Shown in pieces: positions 57,803-64,000 of a DNA stretch of 64,000 nucleotides. The translations under genes and the position numbers were made by a program. Source of the DNA: Propionibacteriaceae bacterium (lineage in GTDB: Bacteria; Actinomycetota; Actinomycetes; Propionibacteriales; Propionibacteriaceae); the NCBI GenBank assembly GCA_017306015.1, contig JAFKJK010000016.1, positions 56,503-120,502 on the forward strand. Direction: 5' to 3'. Each line of letters opens with the position of its first letter. Within the stretch, counting starts at the first letter, position 1. The notes under the pieces were generated by a model that ran no database searches, was not told the DNA's origin, and saw nothing but the letters and a program-made list of their open reading frames with translations.

Positions 57803-59415
57803 GGCTGCTCCTCGATCCGCGGGACGGGGGCGGTGGCGTCCGTCGGGCTGGACGGAGTCGGGGACGGTTCCGTCCGTCCAGAGCCGTGGGCGGAGGGGAT
57901 CGCCTCGGTCAACTCGTCGTGAGGGCTGGACGGGGTCGGGGACGATACCTTCCGTCCCGGGGTGGGCGCGGAGGGGACCGCCTCGGTCAGCTCGTCGTCG
58001 GGGCTGGACGGCGGTGCGGGCCGCGGGGTCGGCGAGGACGCGGCGCGGTCGACCTGGATCACCTGGGTGGTGTCGGCGGCGAGAGAGACCACGGGCTGGG
58101 CCGGGAGTTCGGGTGCCGGCTTGCGGATCTGGTGGGTGATCACCAGCAGCAGGGCGACGAGCAGCCAGTTGGCGACCAGCGACGACCCGCCCTGGGAGAG
58201 GTACGGCGTGGTCAGGCCGGTGAGCGGCAGCAGCCGGGTGACGCCGCCGATGATCGCGAACACCTGCAGCGCGAACACGAACGCGAGGCCGGCCGAGATC
58301 AGCTTGCCGAACGGGTCCCGGGCGCCGAGGGCCGCGCGGAGCCCGCGGGCGACCAGCAGGCCGTACATGGCGATGATGGCCATCAGCCCGGTGACGCCGA
58401 GTTCCTCGCCGAGCGCCGCGGAGATGAAGTCGCTCTTGGCCAGTGGGGTGAGGTTCGGACGGCCGAGCCCCCACCCGGTGCCGAAGATGCCGCCCCAGGC
58501 GATGCCGAATTGCGCCTGGATGACCTGGTAGTTGCGGTCGTAGTTCGAGAACGGGTCCAGCCATGCCGACACCCGGGACTGGACGTGGCCGAACGACAGG
58601 TACGCGCCGTACGCGCCGATCAGGAACATCAGCACGCCGAGGATCGCCCAGCTGGGCTTCTCGGTGGCGACGTAGATCATCATCACGAACAGCCCGAAGA
58701 ACAGCAGGGACGTGCCCAGGTCCTTCTGGAAGATCAACACCGCGAGGCTGACCAGCCACATCACCAGGATCGGGCCGAGGTCGCGGGCCCGGGGCAGGTC
58801 GAGGCCGAGGAACCGTCCGCCGCCGAGCGCGAGCACTTCCCGCTTGTCGACCAGGTAGGACGCGAAGGCGATCACCAGGACGATCTTGGCCAGCTCGGCG
58901 GGCTGGAAGCTGTAGCTGCCGAGGTGGATCCAGATCCGGGCGCCGTTCTTCTCCTGCCCGATCACGGGGAGCAGGGGCAGCATGAGCAGGACGAGGCCGG
59001 CGAGGAACAGCAGGTAGGGGTAGCGGCGCAGGACCTGGTAGTCGCGCAGCACGATGAGCACGGCGATGCACACGGCGACGGCGACGAACAGCCAGGTGAG
59101 CTGTAGTTCGGCGCTGTGCGGGGCCCGGCTGTCGTCGAGGTCGAGCCGGTGGATCATCGCCAGGCCGGTGCCGTTGAGCAGCAGCACCAGCGGCAGGATC
59201 AGCGGGTCGGCGTACGGCGTCCGCCAGCGGACGACCAGGTGCAGCACCAGCCCGACCCCAGCCAGTGCGGCGAGGGCCCAGGGCCACGCGGCCGGCAGCT
59301 TCGCGTCCCGGTTGAGGTGGATCAGGACGTAGCCGGCGAAGCCGATGCCGACGGCGAGGACGAGCATGAACAGCTCGACTCCGCGTCGCTTCCGGTAGCC
59401 GACGAGGGCAGCCAT
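57799..59415 (-). CDS. rodA: RodA/FtsW-family SEDS glycan polymerase
   Basis: The 538-residue SEDS protein has about ten helices (such as LYFLAGLVLLMLPLLPVIG-like segments), conserved IWIHLGSYSFQPAELAKIVL and VWDPFSNYDRNYQVIQ-like regions near the active Asp, and GGSSLVANWLL near the C-terminus. It polymerises glycan strands with PbpA. The cytosolic C-terminal tail (about 425-538) is long, with near-repeats SSPTPSSPHDELTEAIPSA. Start ATG 59415 overlaps the pstP stop by one base. Confidence 0.94.
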   Translation of the reverse strand: MAALVGYRKRRGVELFMLVLAVGIGFAGYVLIHLNRDAKLPAAWPWALAALAGVGLVLHLVVRWRTPYADPLILPLVLLLNGTGLAMIHRLDLDDSRAPHSAELQLTWLFVAVAVCIAVLIVLRDYQVLRRYPYLLFLAGLVLLMLPLLPVIGQEKNGARIWIHLGSYSFQPAELAKIVLVIAFASYLVDKREVLALGGGRFLGLDLPRARDLGPILVMWLVSLAVLIFQKDLGTSLLFFGLFVMMIYVATEKPSWAILGVLMFLIGAYGAYLSFGHVQSRVSAWLDPFSNYDRNYQVIQAQFGIAWGGIFGTGWGLGRPNLTPLAKSDFISAALGEELGVTGLMAIIAMYGLLVARGLRAALGARDPFGKLISAGLAFVFALQVFAIIGGVTRLLPLTGLTTPYLSQGGSSLVANWLLVALLLVITHQIRKPAPELPAQPVVSLAADTTQVIQVDRAASSPTPRPAPPSSPDDELTEAVPSAPTPGRKVSSPTPSSPHDELTEAIPSAHGSGRTEPSPTPSSPTDATAPVPRIEEQP

Positions 59416-60779
59416 CAGCACTCCGTCGGTGCCGCGGGGGTGGAGGCCGACGGCGCCGGGGTGGGAGTGAGCAGGATGGACGACGGCATCGGGGACGGGG
59501 AGTGGTGCGGCGAGGCGCTGCTGCTGGCGGTGGGCAGTCCTGGCGTCGGGGACGGCGTCGGCTCCTGGTGGTACTGCTTGCGCTGCTCGCGGCACTCGGC
59601 GGCCTTGTCGCGAAGCATGACCAGGGTCGCGCGGGCGGCGTCCAGGGTGTTCGCAGGCAGGGTCTTGCGGACCTGCTCCTGGTAGTAGGGGGGCAGGTCG
59701 GTGATCAGGGTGTTGTCGGATTCGACCAGGTGCGACAGCGGCAGCCGGAACACCGGCTCGGGAATGCCCCGGTAGATGCCGAGGGTGGTGTTGTTGGCGC
59801 CGACGAAGTACTGGCTCTGGGTGTAGGCGTACCACAGGGCGCCGCCGCCGGTGATCGCGAGCAGGGGCAGCAGGACACCGAGGACGACTTTCAGCCAGGT
59901 GGTGCCACGGTGCCGTCCGGTGGGTGCGTAGCGGGCGAGTTCGCCGGCGGCGGGGTCGGCGGCGACGAGTCCGTCGTCGATGCCGACGAGGGTGGGTTCG
60001 CCGGAGGCGTCCACGTCGATCCGGGAGGCGGCGCCGAGCAGTTGTGGTTCGCCCTCGGGCTCGCCGGTCACGACGTCGGCGATGATGATCGTGATGTTGT
60101 CCTGGCCGCCTTCGAGGTGGGCGACGCGGACGAGGGCGTCCATGACGTCGGAGCGGTCGCCGACGATGCGGGCCTCGATCACCTCGTCGGTGACCATGCC
60201 GCACAGTCCGTCCGAGCAGATCAGCAGCCGGTCGCCCTCGACGACGTCCACGAGCTCCAGGTCGGCGGTCTGCTGCGGCTGGCCGTTGACGACGCGCAGG
60301 ATCAGCGAGCGGTGGGGGTGCTCGAGGGCCTCGGCCTCGGTGAGCCGGCCGTCGTCGATGAGGGTCTGCACCCAGGAGTGGTCGCGGGACAGCCGGGTGA
60401 GCCTGCCGTCGCGGTAGCGGTAGGCGCGGGAGTCGCCGATGTTGGCCAGGGCGGCGACCTGTCCGTCGAAGGCGATGCCGCAGACGGTGCTGCCCATGCC
60501 GTCCAGCTTGGGGTCGTTGTCGATCAGGTCGGCGATCACGTCCGACGCCTTCTTGATCGCGGTGGCCAGCGCCGGCAGCATCGCGTCGCCGGTGGCATGC
60601 TCGACGTCGGCGAGGGCCAGCTGGTGGATCGCGACGGTGGAGGCGAGGTCGCCGGCAGCGGCGCCGCCCATCCCGTCCGCCACCATCAGCATGGTGGGGG
60701 AGACGTAGGCCGAGTCCTGGTTGTTCTTGCGGACGAGGCCGATCTCGGAGTGGGCGACGTAGCGCAGGGCGAGGGCCAT
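59415..60779 (-). CDS. pstP: PP2C-family protein phosphatase PstP
   Basis: The 454-residue phosphatase has the PP2C metal-binding core at about 1-240 (YVAHSEIGLVRKNNQDSAYV, DGMGGAAAGDLAS, GDSRAYRYRDGRL, CSDGLCGMV), a transmembrane helix near 300 (WLKVVLGVLLPLLAITGGGA) and a Pro/Ser-rich tail. It removes phosphate from PknB, FhaB and other division proteins. It overlaps fhaB by one base (TGATG). Confidence 0.95.
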   Translation of the reverse strand: MALALRYVAHSEIGLVRKNNQDSAYVSPTMLMVADGMGGAAAGDLASTVAIHQLALADVEHATGDAMLPALATAIKKASDVIADLIDNDPKLDGMGSTVCGIAFDGQVAALANIGDSRAYRYRDGRLTRLSRDHSWVQTLIDDGRLTEAEALEHPHRSLILRVVNGQPQQTADLELVDVVEGDRLLICSDGLCGMVTDEVIEARIVGDRSDVMDALVRVAHLEGGQDNITIIIADVVTGEPEGEPQLLGAASRIDVDASGEPTLVGIDDGLVAADPAAGELARYAPTGRHRGTTWLKVVLGVLLPLLAITGGGALWYAYTQSQYFVGANNTTLGIYRGIPEPVFRLPLSHLVESDNTLITDLPPYYQEQVRKTLPANTLDAARATLVMLRDKAAECREQRKQYHQEPTPSPTPGLPTASSSASPHHSPSPMPSSILLTPTPAPSASTPAAPTEC

Positions 60780-61267
60780 CAGCGTTCCACGCTCATCAGG
60801 GTGCGACCGATGCGGAGGGTGTCGTCGAGGCCGAACGGGGTGGGCGTGGAGATGCGCTGGTTGTTGACGAAGGTGCCGTTGGTGGAGCCGAGGTCCTCGA
60901 CCTGGTAGCCGCTCGGGGTGAGCGTGAGGCGGGCGTGCCGGGTGGAGGAGTAGTCGTCGTCGAGGATGAGCTGGCAGTCGCCGGAGCGTCCGATCAGGAT
61001 GCCGGAGCCGAGAGGGACGGTGACGCCGGCCTGGGCGCCGCTGGTGACCTTGAGGGTGGTGGGCAGCCGCTTGCTGACCTTGCGGGGCATCCGCTGGGGG
61101 CGCCCGGCGGGAGTCGGGGTGGCCGCGACCGCGGCCTGGGCGAGTTCGGCCGCGGGCACCTTGCGTCCGAAGAGGTCGGTGCGGACGACGTTGGCGACGA
61201 AGCCGATGAACAGCCAGAGCAGGGCGAGGTAGCCCAGCTTGAGGCCGAGGACGACCAGGTCAGACAT
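60779..61267 (-). CDS. fhaB: FHA-domain protein FhaB
   Basis: This 162-residue protein has an N-terminal membrane helix (LVVLGLKLGYLALLWLFIGF) and a C-terminal FHA domain (LGSGILIGRSGDCQLILDDD ... GSTNGTFVNNQRI) that binds phosphothreonine on PknB and similar kinases. Its start overlaps the fhaA stop by 8 bp. Confidence 0.93.
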   Translation of the reverse strand: MSDLVVLGLKLGYLALLWLFIGFVANVVRTDLFGRKVPAAELAQAAVAATPTPAGRPQRMPRKVSKRLPTTLKVTSGAQAGVTVPLGSGILIGRSGDCQLILDDDYSSTRHARLTLTPSGYQVEDLGSTNGTFVNNQRISTPTPFGLDDTLRIGRTLMSVER

Positions 61268-61976
61268 CGTTCACCGGGGAGACGATGGCCAGCCGGGTGG
61301 AGCCCACCTCGATCCGGCTGCCCTGGTGGAGGGACGCCTGGCGGGTGCGGACGCCGTCCACGGTGATTCCGTTGGTGGAGCCGAGGTCCTCGATGCTGAG
61401 CTGGGGCCCGGACGGGGTGTCGGTGAGCAGGATGCGGGCGTGCAGGCGGGAGACGCCGGGGTCGTTGATCCGCAGGTCGGCTTCGGTGCCGCGTCCGATG
61501 GTGACGCCGGGGGCGACCAGCGGGTGCCGGACGCCGTTGACCTCGACGACGAGGCTGACCGGACGCAGGGGGCTGACCGAGGCTGGTTCCACGGTGTCGA
61601 CCACGCCGGCGACGGCGGCGGAGGTGACGGTGAAGCGGCCGATCGGGAGGGACTCGTCCAGCCCGTAGTCGATGGCGACGGGGCCGTTGAAGATGTAGCC
61701 CTTCTCGCCGGCGTAGGTGGTGAGCTGGGGGATGATCTCGGAGTTCAGGGTCTTGCTGTAGGGGGTGAGTCGGTCGTAGTCGTGGGAGGACAGGCCGATC
61801 CGGAACTCGTTGGGGACGAGCCTGCGCTCGCGGCTGAGCAGCTTGGCCTCGGCGTCGAGTTCGCGCTGGAGTCGGGCGGTGATCTCGACCGGCTGGACGT
61901 CGCCCTTGAAGGCGCGCGCGAACGCGCCGCCGACGGCGTTCTCCAGCTTCTTCTCGACCCGGTCGAAGACTCCCAT
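61260..61976 (-). CDS. fhaA: FHA-domain protein FhaA with DUF3662
   Basis: This 238-residue protein has an N-terminal DUF3662 (residues about 1-120, KKLENAVGGAFARAFKGDVQ ...) and a C-terminal FHA domain (TIGRGTEADLRINDPGVSRL, LGSTNGITVDGVRT). FhaA links PknB phosphorylation to septal wall synthesis. ATG 61976 follows AGGAGGG; the upstream frame to 62009 lacks a site. It is the first gene of the operon. Confidence 0.93.
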   Translation of the reverse strand: MGVFDRVEKKLENAVGGAFARAFKGDVQPVEITARLQRELDAEAKLLSRERRLVPNEFRIGLSSHDYDRLTPYSKTLNSEIIPQLTTYAGEKGYIFNGPVAIDYGLDESLPIGRFTVTSAAVAGVVDTVEPASVSPLRPVSLVVEVNGVRHPLVAPGVTIGRGTEADLRINDPGVSRLHARILLTDTPSGPQLSIEDLGSTNGITVDGVRTRQASLHQGSRIEVGSTRLAIVSPVNDV

Positions 61977-62347
61977 TGGCCCTCCTGGCGCGTCCCGATA
62001 CCCGGCCAAGCCTAGCGACAGCGGGAAGCAGCGCCCGCTGCGGCGTCCCGTGCGCTGGCCGCGAGTTGGCCGCGAGTTGGGTGGCGCGAGCAGCGAGGCA
62101 CACCGCCGGATGCCGAGATGCCTCCCAACTGGAGGTGCGCGGAGGGTCGCCGTCGGCCCAATGCCGATCCGGCGCCCTTGCGGAGCCCGCGTCGGGGTTC
62201 ATGGCGGCGGACAGCGCGACGGGGTGCGGCGGCGGCGAGAAGTCGGTGGCGAGCCGGCGCTCGGACGGTGGATGCGCTCGTCAGGGCCGGTTCGAGTCCT
62301 GCCCCGCGGCTGTGATAGCCTCGTCCGGCTGGCTCGCAAGAGCTTGC
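61977..62347. other. Gap before tRNA-Leu
   Basis: The 371-bp stretch must carry the fhaA promoter. It includes a short direct repeat GGCCGCGAGTTGG (62057-62080 area) and a T-arm-like GGTTCGAGTCC near 62289-62299, but no complete tRNA could be folded. No gene is supported. Confidence 0.4.
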
Positions 62348-62432
62348 GCGCGAGTGGCGGAATGGCAGACGCGCACGGTTCAGGTCCGTGTGCCCGAAAG
62401 GGCGTGGAGGTTCAACTCCTCTCTCGCGCACC
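62348..62432 (+). tRNA. tRNA-Leu (anticodon CAG)
   Basis: The acceptor stem GCGCGAG (62348-62354) pairs with CTCGCGC (62423-62429). The anticodon stem CACGG/CCGTG encloses the loop TTCAGGT with anticodon CAG, a long variable arm (GCCCGAAAGGGC) follows, and the T arm is GGAGG-TTCAACT-CCTCT. A long variable arm fits tRNA-Leu. A discriminator A and CC follow; the final A of CCA is not encoded. tRNA-Leu next to fhaA is also the arrangement in mycobacteria. Confidence 0.93.
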
Positions 62433-62618
62433 GTAAGGTGCCTTTGACTAGGGCAAACACTGTAACTCACGCTGCAGCCGATCGCCACTCGGCGTCCCGG
62501 TGTGGGCCATGGACACTCCAACCGACATGTAGGCCGCACGGCACAGTCGACTACGCCGGCCCGTGGACCGAAGGGGGTGGATCGTTCCTCGGAGAAGCCA
62601 CCGTCCCGAAGGGCGGAG

Positions 62619-62798
62619 ATGAACGCCGATCCGCAGTTCGAGGCCGTAGAGATCTCCTTGGAGGAGTTCGAGCGCGACTGGATGCGGCCGAAGGCCTACC
62701 CGTTCGGGGAGAGGGCAGCGGAGGAGCCTTGGCTTAGGCGCGCACCCGCGGCGGCATTGAGGACGTTTCCAGGTAGCGCCGGGAGACTGAGTCCGTGA
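62619..62798 (+). CDS. Small hypothetical protein
   Basis: The 59-residue frame begins MNADPQFEAVEISLEEFERD and ends FPGSAGRLSP; an AGGGCGGAG sequence lies before the ATG. Its TGA (62796-62798) overlaps the GTG (62795-62797) of the next frame, which suggests coupled translation. I recognise no domain. It lies in the accessory region after tRNA-Leu. Confidence 0.45.
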   Translation: MNADPQFEAVEISLEEFERDWMRPKAYPFGERAAEEPWLRRAPAAALRTFPGSAGRLSP

Positions 62799-63148
62799 AG
62801 AGGTCGCACCCGCCAGCGGGCCCCCGATGGATGTGGGGCGCGGGCGGCCCAACGCTGTTCGGCTCGGGTGGCGTCGAGTACCGCCAAGTGAGCAGCCTCG
62901 AGCGAGTTGAGGTCGAGCGCCTCCTTGGCCTTGGCGAGCTGGATGCGGTCCAAGTCGAGTGTGGTGGCGGCGTCACCGAGTGGGTGGGGCCGTCCGATGC
63001 GCGCCGCCTCTGGATGCGCATCGAACGGGACTTGGAGGACGTCGAGGGGTGGAGGCCACCTCCGCACGCAGGCGGGATGCTTCAGTACAGAGCACAGCTG
63101 TGGAGATCAGCCGACGGCCACCACGTCATGCTGTTTGTGAACGAATAG
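62795..63148 (+). CDS. Hypothetical protein
   Basis: The 117-residue frame is plausible in its second half (EYRQVSSLERVEVERLLGLG ... YRAQLWRSADGHHVMLFVNE), which mixes charged and hydrophobic residues like a folded domain. Its N-terminus is Pro/Gly-rich and may be non-native. It starts within the previous stop codon. No family is recognised, and it may be a fragment. Confidence 0.45.
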   Translation: MKRSHPPAGPRWMWGAGGPTLFGSGGVEYRQVSSLERVEVERLLGLGELDAVQVECGGGVTEWVGPSDARRLWMRIERDLEDVEGWRPPPHAGGMLQYRAQLWRSADGHHVMLFVNE

Positions 63149-63379
63149 CCGATGCCCGTGTCGCCACGATCGGCGGCGGATCAGTGTGTTCTCCCGGTTG
63201 GGAGTGGATGGGTGGGCGTCCGAGCGAGAACCTGCCTGTCCTGCCGCGCCGCCCGGGGCCCAGGTGACCCGCACCGGTGTGCGACGCAGCACCTGCATGA
63301 GCGCTCCCGATAGTCAAGGAAGAGATGTGGGTACAAGGGGCCGGCACTTGGCGACCAGAGCTGACGAGCGCCCGTCCCT

Positions 63380-63790
63380 GTGCCGCGACCGGCGCACCCA
63401 GCCGTACGGCTCTGCCGGGCTGCGCCGGGTGAGCCGGTCTGGCTCACGCTGCGATCCCTGGCGGGAAGGCTCGCGCTGGCCCGACCGGGCGCGGTCTTCG
63501 TCTGCGAGAATCCATCGGTCGTGGAGGCTGCCGCCGACCGGCTGGGCTCGGCCAGCGCTCCGCTGGTGTGCACGTTCGGGCGCCCCGGTCTGGCCGCGCT
63601 CAGATTGCTCGATGCCCTACACCCTTCGGCGACCCTACGGGTACGGGCAGACGGAGACGTCGTCGGACGGAGCATCGTGGCCAGCTTGCTCGACCGCTAT
63701 CCGGCCGCAGAACGCTGGCGCTTTCCTGACGGATTCAGCGTCTTCGAGGAAGAGATCCTCGAAGAACTCATCAGTGACCTCTTGGCGTGA
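63380..63790 (+). pseudogene. Degenerate TIGR02679/JetD-like (DUF2399, Toprim) gene fragment
   Basis: The frame encodes the C-terminal part of a TIGR02679-type protein: GEPVWLTLRSLAG, then AVFVCENPSVVEAAADRLG, LVCTFGRPGLAAL and the end FEEEILEELISDLLA. Family members are about 400 residues, so about 250 N-terminal residues are missing. Comparing the Toprim region from memory, the DFDW motif appears altered (RVRADGDVV) and about 40 residues before the C-terminus seem lost. TIGR02679 proteins are JetD-like parts of Wadjet-type defence loci; the JetABC partners are absent. It is probably non-functional. Confidence 0.6.
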
Positions 63791-63851
63791 TCACCGCTGG
63801 CTCCCGCCGAGGCTCCACGGCGTCGTGGCCCGGGTTGGGAATCTGCCGAAC

Positions 63852-64000
63852 TGTCGGCGACGGTTGAAAACGAGGCCACTGCGACGGTCGAAAACGAGGC
63901 CACCTGACCACGATTGGGTGGGTGATCTCGGTGGAGGACTGGGCTTTGATCAGGCGGCTGGTCGCGGAGGGCGTGCCTCAGCGTCAGGTTGCGAGGGACT
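63852..64000 (+). mobile_element. Left end of an IS21-family insertion sequence (continues past window)
   Basis: The element begins near 63852 with TGTCGGCGACGG and carries two near-identical internal repeats, as IS21 ends do: 63858-63879 and 63882-63903 (CGACGGTTGAAAACGAGGCC and CGACGGTCGAAAACGAGGCC, each ending in AC). An istA-like reading frame follows at 63922. The right end lies outside the window. Confidence 0.8.
63922..64000 (+). CDS. istA: IS21-family transposase IstA, N-terminal part
   Basis: GTG 63922 opens a frame reading VISVEDWALIRRLVAEGVPQ, which matches the N-terminal HTH region of IstA transposases. Only about 26 residues are in the window. IstA works with IstB, expected just downstream. 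Confidence 0.75.
   Translation, partial: MISVEDWALIRRLVAEGVPQRQVARD

Noticed and set aside
56384..59287. A 967-residue frame joining pbpA with upstream sequence
   Set aside because: The upstream half runs through rodA in another frame; the PbpA membrane anchor begins at GTG 57802, which overlaps the rodA stop.
62281..62320. A T-arm-like GGTTCGAGTCC upstream of tRNA-Leu suggesting a second tRNA
   Set aside because: No 7-bp acceptor or anticodon stem could be matched around it; it may be a pseudo-tRNA but cannot be supported.

Overview
The window is high-GC (roughly 70% by eye) DNA from an actinobacterium. The block crgA - glutamine amidotransferase - pknB - pbpA - rodA - pstP - fhaB - fhaA - tRNA-Leu at the right is the conserved actinobacterial cell-division/morphogenesis locus, which normally lies close to oriC; dnaB at the left fits that too. 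A NifJ-type pyruvate:ferredoxin oxidoreductase together with a cydABDC bd-oxidase locus suggests a facultative or microaerophilic member, and I infer Propionibacteriales/Propionibacteriaceae without being able to prove it.

Layout. 1-4.2 kb: AraC-type regulator (cut by the window edge), cytidylate-kinase-like protein, GNAT acetyltransferase, VapBC-like toxin-antitoxin pair, dnaB. 4.2-7.9 kb: a cluster of DnaA-box-like 9-mers, then a copper module (csoR, copZ, copA) behind a long palindromic operator. 7.9-12 kb: MFS transporter, GT4 glycosyltransferase, repeats, and a frameshifted two-domain lipoprotein. 12.3-14.8 kb: divergent TetR/MFS efflux pair separated by an 18-bp-periodic operator array. 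15-21.2 kb: a three-gene redox operon (GltD-like Fe-S flavoprotein, NifJ, dihydroorotate-dehydrogenase-like). 21.4-25.7 kb: small membrane protein, two alpha/beta hydrolases and a CASTOR/POLLUX-like channel protein. 25.8-32.4 kb: cydA, cydB and a fused cydDC, divergent from a BlaI/CopY-type regulator. 32.5-35.5 kb: DUF421 and EamA-like membrane proteins, a YqeY-like protein and a MerR-HEAT regulator. 35.7-40.1 kb: TetR plus two half-ABC exporters. 40.2-50.3 kb: S9 peptidase, a large HTH-nSTAND1-WD40 protein, a secreted Ig-repeat protein and an aminotransferase-fold protein. 50.7-62.4 kb: lysS-like gene, the division cluster and tRNA-Leu(CAG). 62.4-64 kb: decayed accessory DNA with a broken TIGR02679/JetD-like gene and the left end of an IS21-family element.

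The most unusual feature is a 30-bp palindromic element (ends TGAACC and GGTTCA, core GTACCTGTCCCC). I count twenty complete copies and three part copies in five clusters. Four copies lie in frame inside cydDC, between the ABC signature and Walker B of the first ATPase domain. Two other clusters supply the stop codon of a neighbouring gene. Other repeat families are also present: TCCCGG...CCGGGA palindromes, a GTGCTAG nested palindrome, and a 40-bp pair that brackets the GNAT gene.

All coordinates and motifs were read by eye. No database search or folding program was run.
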